Source of the DNA: Rutidosis leptorrhynchoides | Taxonomy: Eukaryota > Streptophyta > Magnoliopsida > Asterales > Asteraceae | Assembly: GCF_046630445.1 (NCBI RefSeq) | Contig: NC_092339.1 | Span: 82,876,001 to 82,940,000, forward strand | Reading direction: 5' to 3' | DNA length: 64,000 nucleotides | In this document: piece after piece, positions 9,682 to 22,720 of the stretch | Position numbering within the stretch: the first letter of the stretch is position 1 | How the letters are laid out: each line of letters starts with the position of its first letter | Program-made: the position numbers and the translations under genes | Notes under the pieces: generated by a model | The model's input: only the letters and a program-made list of their open reading frames with translations | Databases searched by the model: none | Told to the model about the DNA's origin: nothing

Positions 9682-12600
9682 TTAGTTAGCTGTGTTGTCG
9701 AAATTGTGATTAACTTCGTTGTCGACTTCCATCGGACCATGTATGTAATGTTTAACTCTGTGACCATTAACTTTAAATTCAATCCCATTTGAATTTATTA
9801 ATTCTATCGTTCCGTATGGGAAAACTCTTTTGACTATGAATGGTCCAGACCATCTTGATTTCAATTTTCCAGGAAATAGCTTGAATCGTGAATTGAAAAG
9901 AAGAACTCTGTCTCCTTCTTTAAATTCTTTTGAACTTCTGATTCTTTTATCATGCCATTTCTTCGTTCTTTCTTTATAGATTAACGAATTTTCGTATGCT
10001 TCATGTCTTAATTCTTCTAATTCATTTAGTTGACTTAATCGTAGACGTCCGGCTTTATGTAAATCAAGATTACATGTCTTCAAAGCCCAAAATGCTTTGT
10101 GTTCAATTTCTACTGGAAGATGACATGCTTTTCCATAAACAAGTCTAAAAGGTGTGGTTCCAATTGGAGTTTTGTAGGCTGTTCTAAAAGCCCAGAGTGC
10201 ATCCTCCAATTTAATGGACCATTCCTTCGAATTTGATCCTACGGTTTTCTCTAGAATACGTTTTAAAGCTCGGTTTGTATTTTCAACTTGTCCACTTGTT
10301 TGTGGATGATATGCGGTGGAGATTTTATGAGTTACTCCATATCTTTTAAGAACTTTCTCAAGTTGATTATTACAGAAATGAGTACCCCGATCACTTATTA
10401 AAGCTTTCGGTGTTCCAAACCTTGCAAAAAGACGTTTTAAAAAGTTGACTACAACTCGTGCATCGTTAGTTGGGAGAGCTTGTGCTTCCGCCCATTTAGA
10501 TACATAATCAATGGCTACGAGTATATATAGATTATTATTAGATTTTGGAAATGGACCCATAAAGTCAATACCCCAAATGTCAAATACTTCACATACTTGG
10601 ATGACATTTTGTGGCATTTCATCACGTTGACTTATTTTTCCGGCCCTTTGACAAGCATCACAGGATTTGCAAAGAAGGTGTGCGTCTTTGTAAATTGTAG
10701 GCCAATAGAATCCAGCTTCATAAACTTTTCTTGCTGTTAGTTGAGGCCCATAATGCCCTCATGTTGGTCCTGTGTGACAATGGTTTAAAATTTTACTAGC
10801 TTCATCTTCAAATACACATCGGCGTATTATTCCATCGGGACAACTTTTAAACAGGTGTGGATCTTCCCAGAAATAGTGTTTTATATCACTGAAGAATTTC
10901 TTTCGTCTTTGGTACGATAATCCTTTTTCAAGGAATCCACAAACTAAGTAGTTTGCATAGTCTGCAAACCATGGGATTTCTTTATAATCTATCTTCAATA
11001 GATATTCATCAGGAAAGTTGTCTTGTATGGCTGATTCATTTAGAACTTCTAATTCGGGATTTTCAAGACGAGAAAGATGATCAGCGGCGAGATTTTCTGC
11101 TCCTCTTTTATCTCGGATTTCAATATCAAACTCTTGTAAGAGTAAGATCCAACGAATTAATCTTGGTTTAGCATCTTGTTTTGAAAATAGGTATCTAAGA
11201 GCAGAATGGTCGGTATAGACCACCGTTTTTGCTAGAACGAGATATGATAGAAATTTGTCAAAAGCAAAGACAATAGCAAGGAGTTCTTTTTCAGTAGTTG
11301 TATAGTTCGTTTGTGCTCCTTGTAATGTCTTACTAGCATAATATATAGGTTGAAATCGTTTTTCAATCCTTTGTCCTAAAACGGCTCCCATTGCAAAATC
11401 ACTTGCATCGCACATTAGTTCAAATGGTAGATTCCAATTTGGTGTTATCATGATCGGCGCATTAGTGAGTTTCTCTTTAAGAATATTAAAAGATTTGATA
11501 CACTCATCTGAAAAGATGAATGGCGCATCCTTTTCTAGGAGTTTATTCATAGGAGTGGCAATTTTAGAAAAATCTTTTATGAAACGTCGGTAAAAACCGG
11601 CATGCCCTAGAAAACTCCTAACTCCTCTAACATTGGTGGGATGTGGAAGTTTAGCAATTACATCTACTTTAGCTCTATCCACTTCAATTCCTTCTTTTGA
11701 AATTTTATGTCCAAGAACGATGCCTTCTTTAACCATGAAATGGCATTTCTCCCAATTAAGTACTAGATTTGATTGTTCGCATCTAATTAGCATTCGTTCC
11801 AGATTAACTAGACATGATTTAAATGTATCACCGAAGACTGAAAAGTCATCCATGAATACTTCCATGCATTCTTCTATCATGTCGTGAAAAATCGCCATCA
11901 TACACCTTTGAAAGGTTGTAGGGGCGTTACAAAGTCCAAATGGCATGCGTTTGTAAGCAAAAGTACCATAAGGGCACGTGAATGTGGTTTTCTCTTGATC
12001 TTCGGGTGCTATTGGAATTTGAAAATATCCGGAAAATCCATCTAGAAAACAATAGTAACTATTTCCGGCTAATCTTTCCAACATTTGATCTATGAAAGGT
12101 AAGGGAAAGTGATCTTTTCTGGTGGCGTCATTTAATTTTCTATAATCAATACATACACGCCATCCTGTTACAGTCCTAGTAGGAATAAGCTCATTTTTCT
12201 CATTTGTAATGACAGTCATGCCACCCTTCTTAGGTACGCATTGAACTGGGCTTACCCATGGACTATCAGAAATTGGATATATCAAACCTGCATCTAGCAG
12301 TTTAATAATCTCTTTCTTAACTACATCTTGCATATTAGGATTTAGTCTTCGTTGGCGTTGCACATACGTTTTATGACCTTCTTCCATAAGGATTTTATGT
12401 GTGCAATACGAAGGACTTATTCCTTTAATATCATGAATCTTCCATGCAATGGCTGGTTTATGAGCTTTCAACACAGAAATGAGTTGTGATTTCTCATTTT
12501 CAGTAAGAGAAGACGATATTATTACAGGTAATTCAGATTCACCATGTAAATAAGCGTATTCCAAATGGTTTGGAAGTGGCTTTAACTCTAATTTCGGAGG

Positions 12601-15285
12601 TTCTTCTATCGATGATTTATATCGATATCTGTCTTCTTCTTTTAGCATTTGAATTTCTTCTGTTGTTGGTTCATATCCATTAGCTATAAGTGTAGCTAAC
12701 ATTTCAGCTTCATCAATTGGTTCATTACCTTCTCCTAAAGAACATTCTCCTGTTCCTTGTAATTCTGGAAATTCTTCTAATAATTCTGCATGTGCATCAA
12801 TAGTTTGAATATAATAACATGTATCATCTGCAGATTGTGGTTGTTGCATTGCTCTATCAACTGAAAAGGTAACACTCTCATCCTCTATACTTAGGGTCAA
12901 TTTCTTACCGAACACGTCTATCATTGCTTTAGCCGTGTTTAAGAATGGTCTTCCTAATATGAGAGGAACTTGAGAATCTTCTTCCATGTCCAAAACAACA
13001 AAATCTACTGGAAATACTAAAGTACCAACTTTAACTAGCATGTTCTCCATTATCCCTCTAGGATATTTTATTGATCTATCGGCTAGTTGTATGCTTATTC
13101 TGGTTGGTTTCAATTCTCCAAGGTCTAGTTTAGCGTATAGTGAATACGGCATTAGATTTATACTAGCACCTAAGTCTGCCAATGCTTCTATTGAACTAAG
13201 ACTACCCAGAAAACATGGAATTGTGAAACTTCCTGGATCAGATAATTTTTCTGGTATCTTATTCAACAGCACTGCTGAACAATTAGCATTCATAGTAACA
13301 GCCGAGAGTTCTTCCATTTTCTTTCTATTTGAGATTAGATCTTTCAAGAATTTAGCATATCTTGGCATTCCTGAAATCACATCAATGAAAGGAAGATTTA
13401 CATTTATCTGTTTAAACATATCCAAGAATTTGGATTGCTCGGCTTCAAGTTTTTCTTTCTTCATTTTACTCGGGTAAGGAAGTGGTGGTTGGTATGGTTT
13501 AACATAAGGTCTATCCTTAACTGTGTTATCTTCATTAACATTTTCAACTATCGGTTCTTTTTCCTTATCTTGCTCAGGTTGTGGTTCTTGTGGAGTAGGA
13601 ATAGTTTCATCAGAAGTTACAGGTATTTCAGGTGGTTTAAGTGTTGTACCACTTCTTGTGGTAATAGCTTTAGCTGTTTCATTTCGGGGGTTAGCATTTG
13701 TATCACTAGGTAGACTTCCCGGTTTTCTTTCACCTATTAATCTTGCTAGGTTACTTACTTCTTGTTCCAGATTTTGAATAGAAGCTTGTTGATTTCTAAA
13801 TGCTTGAGCATTTTGTTCATTAGTTTGTTTTTGAGATGTGAAAAACTGCGTTTGAGTTTCAACTAGCTTCGTCATCATATCTTCTAAATTCGGCTTTTTA
13901 TCATCGGTTTGTTGTGGTGGTTTGTTTTGAAAATTAGGTCTGTTTTGATTGTAAGTATTATTGGATACTTGTTGATTGCTAGGACCTTGTTGGTTGTTGT
14001 ATGGAATATTTCGGTTATAATTCTGGTTTTGATTGTAAATCGGTCTTGGCGGTTGATAATTATTCTGATAATTATTTCCAGGCCTTTGGTTTATGTATGA
14101 AATATTCTCTCTTTGTTCCATTGTTAATTCAATACTGAGACAATCTTTTGTCAAATGTGGTCCTCCACACTGCTCACAACTAATTCGTATTGAGTGAATA
14201 TCTTTAGTCATTTTTTCCATTCGTCTTTCCACAGCATCTATCTTTGCGGAAATGGAATCTAAGTCATGGCTAGAATCGGCTCTAGCTGCTTTAGATGATC
14301 TAATGATATCTTTTTCTTGGTGCCACTCATGTGAGTGGGAAGCAGTGTTATCAATAATTTTGTAAGCATCAGTTTCGGTTTTCTTCATAATAGAACCACC
14401 AGCTGCTATATCTATGTCTTTTCTTGTAGTGATGTCACATCCTTGGTAGAATATTTGTACTATTTGACAGGTGTCTAAACCATGTTGCGGACATCCTCTT
14501 AACAACTTTCCATATCTTGTCCACGCCTCATATAGAGTTTCATTTGGTTTCTGTGTGAACGTAACAATTTCTGCTTGAAGTCTTACGGCTTTAGATGCAG
14601 GAAAGAATTGTTTAAGAAATTTGTCAACTAAAACGTCCCATGTATCGATCGCCCCTTCAGGTAACGATTCCAACCAATCTTTGGCTTCTCCCTTTAAAGT
14701 CCAGGGAAATAACATGAGATATATCTGTTCATCCTCCACTTCTCGTATTTTAAATAGTGTGCAGATCCTATTAAAGGTACGTAGATGTTCATTTGGATCT
14801 TCCTTCGGCGCACCACTAAATTGGCATTGATTAGTCACCATGTGTAGAATTTGTCCTTTGATTTCATAATCTGGCGCATTAATGTCTGGATGAGTAATTG
14901 CGTGACCTTGGCCAGTGCGTTTAGCTCTCATTCGGTCTTCCATACTTAAAGGTTCCAGATTCTTCATAATTGAATTTGTTGAATCGGTATCACTAGATGA
15001 TTCTGATTTAATGGTTCGTTCCTCAACAATCTCTGTTTGAATGATTGGTGGCTCCGGAGGAAAGTTTAGTGGTTCAGGATCTACGAACCGTTCCTGAATA
15101 TTTTCCGGATTCTCAATTGTGAGGTTGGGTTCAAAAAATGGATTATCGGAAATTTGAACTGAAGTACTTGGTTGACTGGATGACGATTCTAAAGAAAAAT
15201 CAACGGCGGTTATATTTGCTAAATGTCTTGATCTAGTTACAGGTGGTGAACGTACAAAAGGTGATGAACGTCTTGCTCGGTGCAT
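9682..15285 (-). CDS. Athila-1 gag-pol polyprotein with one in-frame TGA
   Basis: One frame of about 1867 codons encodes gag, protease, RT, RNase H and integrase. From the AUG at 15285 the features are: a retrotransposon gag domain (about residues 140-290), a zinc knuckle (C370-X2-C-X3-H-X4-C382), an asparagine/glutamine-rich linker, the retropepsin motif ADLGAS (Asp about 704), and RT with FMDDF (about 1145-1147, the Athila-style variant of YxDD). RNase H follows with CDAS (Asp about 1293), then integrase with an HHCC finger and a D-D-E triad at about 1574, 1632 and 1668, giving the expected 35-residue D-E spacing. There is no chromodomain, as expected for Athila. A TGA at 10761-10759 replaces a glycine codon (GGA in Athila-2) within the integrase zinc finger; otherwise the frame is open to 9682. 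Confidence 0.92.
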
Positions 15286-16666
15286 TCACTGAATATCCTA
15301 TTAGTTTTTAAAAAGGAAAGAAAAATTATAATAAGTTATCCAATCAATAGACTTTTCTGATTTTGCCCACGTTTTGAATAGCCAAAAGATGCAGCAGAGG
15401 GGCAGGATTCGTTTGGTCTCAATATAATTGAGGACTGTTTGGCTCCAATAACCCGGTCCACGTACAAATCCAACTATTACTACGAACCAGAAAATTTTGA
15501 TGTCTATCAATTTAACCACTCAAAATAAATTTTCGTAATTTTAAGAAATTTAGATAAGAAGTAGAATAAAAATCTATGTCCTAAAACTAGAATAGCGAGA
15601 AATAAGAGAGAAAAAGAGTTCGTCGAAAAAAGGTCGAAAAAGAAAAAAATGGTTGAAAAATAAAAGGTGACGGAAAAATAAAAGAAACTTATAAAAACTT
15701 AAAAATACTTGACTAACCTAACCTTATTACTACAACTAACTTAAAATTATAATCGCAAATTGAAATTACTAATTGGAATGATAATTGATACATAGTAAAA
15801 GGTCTAAAAATATTAAAGCTTACAGGAAAAACTAAATCCCAAATGGAAATAACTTAAAAAGAAACTAAAACTTAAAAAGGCGTCGCAAAATTCTAAAGTA
15901 CCTAAATCTTAGTCTAAAGAAAAAGCACTTAAGGAATTCTACGGCAAAGCCTAAAAATCTAGGAGTAAAAATAACTATAGCAAAAACTAAGTTTAAAATT
16001 AAATATGAGCTAAAAATACAAATATTACGCTACAACGATTAAAAAGGGACAAAATATAAAAATATACAAAAAGTTGTAAAAAGTACAATTTTTATAAAAA
16101 TATTATTTTTATATTATTTATTTAATAAAACTACTAATTTTACAATTTAATAAAACTAATTAATACTAAATACATAAATTAAATAAAAAGTAAAAGTTAA
16201 AATAAAATTAATTATAATAATAATACATAATTAGGGTTTATATTAATAATAATTAATAAATACTCCGTAATTAACACAGATTTAGGGTTCTGTCGGTGGT
16301 GTCAGAGTCACTCCGCGACTTAGGGTAATTAAAACTTCAAACCCCGCGACTCGCGGGGTTCCAGAATTCAGATGACAGCTTTAAATTCGACGCGTTTTTT
16401 CTTTATTTATTTATTTTTTTTTTATTTTCTGTTTTCTGTTTTTTCTATATATAAAAGATATTTAATAAAACTTATATTTTTATAAATTAAAATAAGAATA
16501 AAGAAACTTATAAAACTTAAATATTTAGAAAAATACTTATATTTTTGTTTTTCTTTTTATATTTTTGAATAATTAACACGTATTTTTACAAAAACGAATT
16601 TTAATAAAAGTTAACTAAAATTTTTTTTTTATATATTAGCGTTCCGCTTCCGGCTTTTAAGAGATT
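15286..16666 (-). other. Athila-1 leader between PBS and gag
   Basis: This 1.4-kb AT-rich leader is noncoding. It contains one paired-palindrome module (16313-16356). Near gag there is an open frame without AUG (15519-15301) that is shared with Athila-2 but shows more replacement than synonymous differences, so I do not call it a gene. Long leaders that may hold packaging signals are usual in Athila elements. Confidence 0.6.
16313..16356 (-). promoter_or_regulatory. Paired palindromes in Athila-1 leader
   Basis: A degraded copy of CCGCGACTCGCGG (16313-16325) and an exact copy (16344-16356) have starts 31 bp apart. This is the leader version of the module also found in the LTR and before the env-position exon. 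Confidence 0.45.
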
Positions 16667-16684
16667 TCCCCGGCAGCGGCGCCA
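16667..16684 (-). other. Athila-1 primer binding site
   Basis: On the minus strand TGGCGCCGCTGCCGGGGA lies eight bases inside the 5' LTR. It matches the Athila-type PBS, described as complementary to tRNA-Asp. Confidence 0.85.
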
Positions 16685-16692
16685 AAAATACT

Positions 16693-18002
16693 TGATGTTA
16701 TGCGAGGTGTATATAAAATAGTTATTAATTTTAGCAGAAAACACTATTAAATACGATACAATTTTACACAAGATATTTATTTATTTATAGAATGGATATA
16801 CTTAAACCTTGCTACAACACTTATAGGCAGTGTACCTAATCGTACAGTAGTGTAGTTTTTAGTAAGTCCGGTTCGTTCCACAGGGAAATCTTTAAACAAA
16901 GCTCAACGCTATATTAGTTTACTTTTATAAAAATACAAACATATATATAAGTAATATTATTATTATAAAGGGGGGTTTTTACCGTTTAATGACCGGTTTG
17001 TCGATTTTAAAACTTTAGTCGCAGTTAAAACCTAATGTAAAATATTAAATAAATAAAAGACTTAAATTAAAACTTAAAGTAAATAACGATAATGAAATTG
17101 CGAATAATAAAAGTGCGATAAAATAAAATTGCGATAATTAGAAGTGCAATTAAATATAAAATAAAGGAAATTAAATATGAAATAAAAGAATTATGCTTAT
17201 TTAAACTTCCGTAATCATGATGTTTGACGTGTTGATTTTAGATTTATGCTCATGGGTTAATTGTCCTTTGTCCTGGATTATTTAATATGTCCGTCTGGTT
17301 TTTGTCCATAACAGTCCATCAGTCATAAATATAAAGTGCGAGTGTCCTCGTCAAATTATTATTATACCCGAAGTTAAATATTCCAACTAATTGGGGATTC
17401 GAATTGTAACAAGGTTTTAATACTTTGTTTAATGAATACACCAGGTTATCGACTGCGTGTAAACCAAGGTTTTACTACTTTGTTAACAATTACACCAATT
17501 ACCCTTGAATGTAATTTCACCCCTGTTTTAATTATTCTAGTGGCTATTAATCCATTCCCGTGTCCGGTTAAATGAACGATTATTCGTACATATAAATACC
17601 CCGCCCATCGTGTCCGATCGAGTGTATATGGTAATTTATAGGGACGCCCAATTGTAAATCTTTATATTAACATTAACAAACTTTCATTTAGTTAAACAAA
17701 TATAAAGCCCATTAATAGCCCATAGTCTAATTTCTACAAGTGTCGTTCTTTTGTCCAAACCCCAATTATGGTACAAAGCCCAATTACCTAATTTTAGTAA
17801 TTAGCCCAACATCATGATTACTTCGTTTTAAATAAGCATAATAATAACTTAGCTACGAGACATTAATATAAAAAGGTTGAACATAACTTACAATGATTAA
17901 AAATAGCGTAGCGTTACACGGACAGAATTTCGACTTACACCCTTACAACATTCGCTAACATACCCTTATTATTAGAATTATAATTAAAATTAAAATTAAA
18001 AT

Positions 18003-18033
<31 letters not shown>

Positions 18034-18632
18034 CGTATATATGAGAGAAGAGAGAAATAGATTATGAATTGTGATCAGAATTCGGTTGGCTTTATAGGGA
18101 TTTTCGATTTTTGGGGCTCCGCGACTCGCGGTAAAATCCTCTTCAAACTCCGCGAGTCGCGGAGAATGAATTTACAGCTCACACCCTTGGAGTCTTTCTC
18201 TGCCGACGGTTTTATAATATATATATAATATATATATAATTAATATAATTAATTATATATTATATTATATTTATATGCCTAGTTAACTTGTAATTTTTAG
18301 TCCGTTGCGTCGAGCGTTAAGAGTTGACTCTGGTCCCGGTTCCGGATTTTCGAACGTCCTTGCGTACAATTTTATATTTTGTACTTTGCGTTTTGAATCT
18401 TGTACTCTTGTAATTTCGAGACGTTTCTTATCAATAATTGGAACCTTTTTGATTGTCTTTTGTACTTTTGAGCTTTTTGGTCGTTTGCGTCTTCAATTCG
18501 TCGAATCTGTCTTTTGTCTTCACCTTTTATTATTTAAACGAATATCACTTGTAAATAGAACAATTGCAACTAAAAGCTTGTCTTTCTTGAGGAATAATGC
18601 TATGAAATATATGTTCGTTTTTAGCATTATCA
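16693..18632 (-). repeat. Athila-1 5' LTR
   Basis: This 1940-bp LTR is the transcription-initiating copy in the minus orientation. It has the TG...CA ends shared with 1865-3812, and the CTAAT TSD lies immediately outside at 18633-18637. Confidence 0.93.
18090..18162 (-). promoter_or_regulatory. Putative Athila-1 LTR promoter: TATA box and paired palindromes
   Basis: On the minus strand CCTATAAAGCC (TATAAAG at 18096-18090) follows two CCGCGA.TCGCGG palindromes (18150-18162 and 18119-18131, starts 31 bp apart). The nearer one lies about 22 bp upstream of the TATA box. The same order is found in the Athila-2 LTR, which supports a U3 promoter role. This is inference from sequence only. Confidence 0.55.
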
Positions 18633-19239
18633 CTAATGGTCACAACTAGTAAATTGATGTTGATTGTGATGAGACATTAAGTCCGGTTATCAAACTAGCA
18701 ACTATACGCACAGTTCTCAGCTTAGTAATTTCTCGAAACTGGCATGTTCATCAGCTAGATGTCAAGGACGCATTTCTTCATGGTCAACTGTCTCAGACAG
18801 TTTACATGCATCAGCCTCTGGGCTTTCAGGACCCTAGATATCCTGACCATGTCTGCTTACTATAGAATTCGTTATATGGCCTCAAATAGGTCCTGCGCGC
18901 ATGGTTTCAGCGCTTTACAGGATATGCTCAGCACCCTGGATTCCACCATAGCCGATGTGAAACTTCTTTATTTATTTATCGACATGGATCCTACATTGCT
19001 TACCTCCTCTTGTATGTTTTTGACATTGTGTTGACAACATCCTCCACTAGCTTACTTCAGCGGATTATACAGTCTTTACATAAGGAAATTTCCATGACTA
19101 ACTTAGGACCATTGAATTATTTTCTTGGCATCACAGCATCGCATACTGCCACTAGTATGTTCTTATCTCATAAGCAGTATGCTATAGAGATTCTTGAGCG
19201 AGCCGATATGACTTCTTGTCAACCGTGCAGGACCCCTGT
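18633..19239 (+). pseudogene. Copia reverse transcriptase, middle part (decayed)
   Basis: This continues the copia frame after the Athila-1 insertion. Readable blocks include an ATIRTVLSL block, [15 protein letters not shown] (about 18741-18785), [12 protein letters not shown], the RT active-site region where YVDD has become YVFD (about 19010-19021), and LGPLNYFLGI (about 19105-19134). The last codons (CRTPV) are cut by the G5 insertion and continue at 59697. Stops near 18650 and 18865 and the lost active-site aspartate show it is dead. Confidence 0.88.
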
Positions 19240-21498
19240 TGTAACAGACTGAAACCAGGGTTAGAAGTAAGATTAGTTAATTACCCTTAGCTTTATATTT
19301 GTGTTTAAAATATGCTTTTATTTTAATAATATGTTTTTTATTAATTGATTATGTGGTTAAGACCAGTTTGTGACAAGGGTCACAGAAATGGTTCGTTTGT
19401 TGAATTTGGACTCCGTTAGGGTTTCCAAATTAAGTACGAAAGATATTAGATAACTGGAAAATACCTGTGTGTAATGTGGTATTATATTTTAACACAATTA
19501 TAGTGTAGATATCAGCTTCTTTCTTCCCATTTCTAGAGATATCTCAAACAAGTACGTACCTAAACTTCATCCCTTCACAAACCCTAATCTAATCCAAGCT
19601 AGAAATTGAATCATGAGGCTTTAGGAACTGAATCATATCATCCTTGTAAGCATTTATCCAGGTTAGCATGCTTGAATTCGTGGTTTAAGTCTTAAGAATT
19701 GGGTTTGGGTGTAAAATGGGTTTTTGATGAATATGAGCTTGAATCTTGATGATTATGTGTTTTTTATGCTTAATTGATGTTAGATATAGTTGCTATAAGG
19801 TTTATATGATATTTCCAAGTGGTTTTGATGTTAGAACTTGCAAAAATCGAGTTTTTGGGCCAAAATGGCAAAAATCAGCGTGCAGGAGCTGTTCTTCAGC
19901 TCCCACACAAGTGACAGGTCACTTGTACGAGTGACCACACGTTTGAGTGTCAACCACATGAGTGAGGACTCACTCGCATGAGTGACGTCTCAGCCACGCG
20001 TGTGAGCACCGGTCAGCTTTCTGGAAACTTATTTTGGTCATAACTTTCACATCGTAACTCCGTTTTTGATGAATCAAGTATCATTGGAATCATAATGAAA
20101 CATCCTTTCCAATGGTAAACTTTTTAGAAGCTATATCAAAAAGTATTTGAGTCATAAATTGAGGTATTAGCGTGTGTGTCTAGTGTGCATGCGTTAATAT
20201 GTTATTATGGGTTGAATTCTTGATATAGGCTTATGAACGAATGAATATATGATGAATATAGGTTGGAAAATATCATTACATGTTGCTATTGATGTTCCTT
20301 TTCACTCGCATGAGTGAGATTTCACTCGCACGAGTGAGCTTTCACTCGTACGGTTGGGGCGGTCAACCGCATGGTGAACTGCACGATGAGTTGTTACTTG
20401 AACTGTTATATTTGCTAGTTGGATCGTACGATTGAGATGTTACTCGTACGAGTCATATGTCACTCGTGTGGTCAACCGTACGGATCTACTATTGTCTAAT
20501 TAGATATTAGCCAAGGACCAAACGTACGAGTGAGGTGTCAACCGCACGGTTGAGGTTTCTCAGATGTTCGGATGAGTGTCACTCGTACGGTTGACAGGTC
20601 AGATTGATTAAGTGTTTAAGTGCTTATTTATTGATGCTATTGTCTTGTTGTTGGGATGATATCATGACATGATTACTGACTTGATTATGTCTATTCTCAG
20701 GTGAAAAAGAGAAAGAGAAGACTCAGAAAGATTAGACCTCTGAGAATATTCAGTTGCTGGTAATTGGTTAGTGGGTCTATCTTTGGATAGAGTTTAAGTA
20801 GCAAATCATGCTACTAAGGATTACTCTGATTACCCTGTGTAGTGTAGTGATTGCCATGCTAGTTGGATAGTTGCATGCTATGTGATTAATATGTTGTATA
20901 TGTGCACAGTGTTTGACATCAGCCATTCTTAGGGAGGTTGGGGATTTACAACTGTTCCCAGGGAGGTTGCAGTCCGTGTGAGGTCAACCATTCCAAGGGA
21001 GGGTGAGTCCAAGTCATACAGCCTGTTAGTATAGCATAAAAGAACGCATGTGTTGCGTTTGGATAGTTATGCAGAGACTGGTAGGAAGGACTATCGGAAG
21101 ATCCTAGTCCGATCAGCTAGGTCGTGTGCCCGTACAAGCCGCCGATCCTCATATTGTCGTTGTTTGTATGCTTGATGGTTGTAAGCATGTTAGTTGATTG
21201 TTGTATGATGGATTGATTAAGATTAATCTGTAGATAGATTCCATTCACTTAGCGGTGCGCTAATCCCCCACATTCCTTCCCCTGCAGGTTTAACTACTGC
21301 TGATGGGATCGGGCATCGATGTAGAAGACATGTTTGACTCGCAACTCTGATGTGGACTTTTGTAACCGTGTTTGTAATAACGTAACACCATTTGATAAAG
21401 TAAACATAAATAAGTAGTTTTTGTACTAATGTAATTAAGGTTGTGGTTTTACTAAATAAGACTTCCGCTGTGTTATAAAAAAAATGGCCGGTGTTACA
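19240..21498 (+). repeat. G5 5' LTR (2259 bp)
   Basis: The LTR begins TGTAACAGACTG and ends GGTGTTACA. Its middle (about 19920-20590) carries the phased palindrome array that is absent from the 3' copy. Confidence 0.9.
19920..20590. repeat. 20-bp-period array of TCACTCGTACGAGTGA-like palindromes
   Basis: At least fourteen imperfect palindromes of the type CACTCG-TA/CA-CGAGTG occur in four clusters. Approximate centres are 19958, 19978 and 19998; 20309, 20329, 20349 and 20370; 20427, 20447 and 20467; 20525, 20545, 20565 and 20586. Within clusters the spacing is 20-21 bp although the bases between them vary. Some units swap CACTCG for CAACCG together with the matching change in the other arm (CGGTTG), so arm pairing is kept. 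Confidence 0.8.
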
Positions 21499-21501
21499 AG
21501 T

Positions 21502-21513
21502 TGGTATCAGAGA
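21502..21513 (+). other. G5 primer binding site
   Basis: TGGTATCAGAGA lies three bases after the 5' LTR and matches the tRNA-iMet PBS (TGGTATCAGAGC) at 11 of 12 positions. Confidence 0.85.
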
Positions 21514-21679
21514 ATAGTTTGACGGCAAGTACATGCGTGTATCTTGTTCTTAAACCTGAAGTAAAGTCAAACATGTCCGTGGATGGGGCTAAGTGAATGC
21601 AGGGATACGTGTACATTAGTTATGTTGAGCTAACTCTTTATCCACTAAGCTTTTGTGTGAGTTGTTTTGTAGCACAGGT

Positions 21680-22720
21680 ATGGCTAACAGAGATGCAAAC
21701 GCTACCGGCCCGACAAACCCTGGCACATACATTGCACCAGACGAGGGTGTTGAGTCCGAAGATGATGATCAACAGAGTTATATTCATGAGTTAGAAAATA
21801 AACTAAAAGAAGCTCAGGATAAGATTATTGAGCTTGAGCTGGTAAATCCTGCGGGAAATGATGATACACCACCTGGATTTCTGACATCACAATCTCAAAC
21901 CGTACCCAACATGAACCAGACTCAATTCCAATACCCAATGCAAAATCAACCACCTCAACAGTACTACATGGCACCACAAAATACTTTCCCTTTTCAAAAT
22001 CCAATGTTAATGAACCCGTACCAAACACAGATGTTCCAACAACCCTTTGTTCAACCCCATAAGAAATGTACTTATAAACAGTTCTTAGATTGTAAACCCC
22101 CAGAGTATTCGGGAAGTTCTGACCCGACAGAAACTATGAATTGGTTGATGGAGGTTGAAAGGGATTTGGAAGCCTGTCAGTGTGAACCGGAGTTGCGCAT
22201 TATGTATGCTTTTAGATTGCTAAAGGGTAGAGCTATGGTTTGGTGAAATGAATTGACGTCAAGTATTTCAAAGGAGAATGTTAAGAAAATTACTTGGGAA
22301 CAATTTCAATGGAAAGTTGGTGAGCAATATTGTTCTTCATTTGATCTTAACCGATTGAAGACTGAGTTTTTAGAAATGAGAATGACACCTCAGATGTCAA
22401 TCGATGAAGTGATTGGTCAGTTTATGGATAAGTTGAGATTTGTATCTCAATGGGTACCAGATGAAGCATCAAGGATTCAACATTTTATTAATGTGATCTT
22501 GCCAGAATACAGCATGTCAGTAAGGATGGCGACTAGTTTGTCTCAGGCCTTTGTTATAGCCAGAATGGCAGAAAGTGATTTGAAAGCGGCAAGAGGAATG
22601 ATGACAAGGAGTGTGATGAATCCGAGTGGTCAAACGGGTGGTCAATCCAATGGTAAGTCAAAGAAATCATTTAGGTTTAGACAGAAAAGTAAGAGTCGAC
22701 AGAGTGGTTCAGGGTCTGGA
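21680..22720 (+). pseudogene. G5 gag (one nonsense codon, truncated by G4)
   Basis: The frame opens at AUG 21680 (MANRDANATG), just after an AGCACAG motif. It has an acidic, probably coiled-coil N-terminal part (about residues 35-60), a Q/P/M-rich middle, then the retrotransposon gag fold (YKQFLDCKPPEYSG about 22073-22114, continuing through the WEQFQWKVGEQYC block). A TGA at 22244-22246 replaces the second tryptophan of the usual WW pair. The frame then continues to a basic C-terminus (KSKKSFRFRQKSKSR) and is cut at 22720 by the G4 LTR, before any zinc knuckle. Confidence 0.87.

Larger units (their letters stand above)
1865..18632 (-). mobile_element. Athila-1: nearly intact Ty3/gypsy Athila-type element
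   Basis: The element is bounded by two LTRs of 1948 and 1940 bp (1865-3812 and 16693-18632) that begin TGATGTTATG and end CATTATCA on the plus strand. It is flanked by the 5-bp TSD CTAAT (1860-1864, 18633-18637). The order on the minus strand is 5' LTR, PBS matching the Athila-type tRNA-Asp site, long leader, gag-pol, zinc-knuckle ORF, env-position ORF, 3' noncoding tail, 3' LTR. By eye the LTRs differ by about four substitutions, one 2-bp indel and a TA-repeat length change, so the insertion is very recent. The gag-pol frame carries one nonsense codon and the env-position ORF is open. Confidence 0.93.

Noticed and set aside
12986..13477. 163-codon frame on plus strand within gag-pol, repeated at 31487-31978 minus
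   Set aside because: It is exactly antisense to the protease/gag coding frame, which has the recognised motifs.
15301..15519. Open frame just upstream of Athila-1 gag, also at 29465-29674 in Athila-2, hydrophobic
   Set aside because: There is no AUG (it opens with GTG right after a TAA), the copies show about two synonymous and four replacement differences, and Athila-2 is frameshifted. It is more likely conserved leader RNA.
20300..20380. Regular repeats considered as a CRISPR-like array
   Set aside because: The units are palindromes every 20 bp without spacers of constant length, inside a plant LTR.
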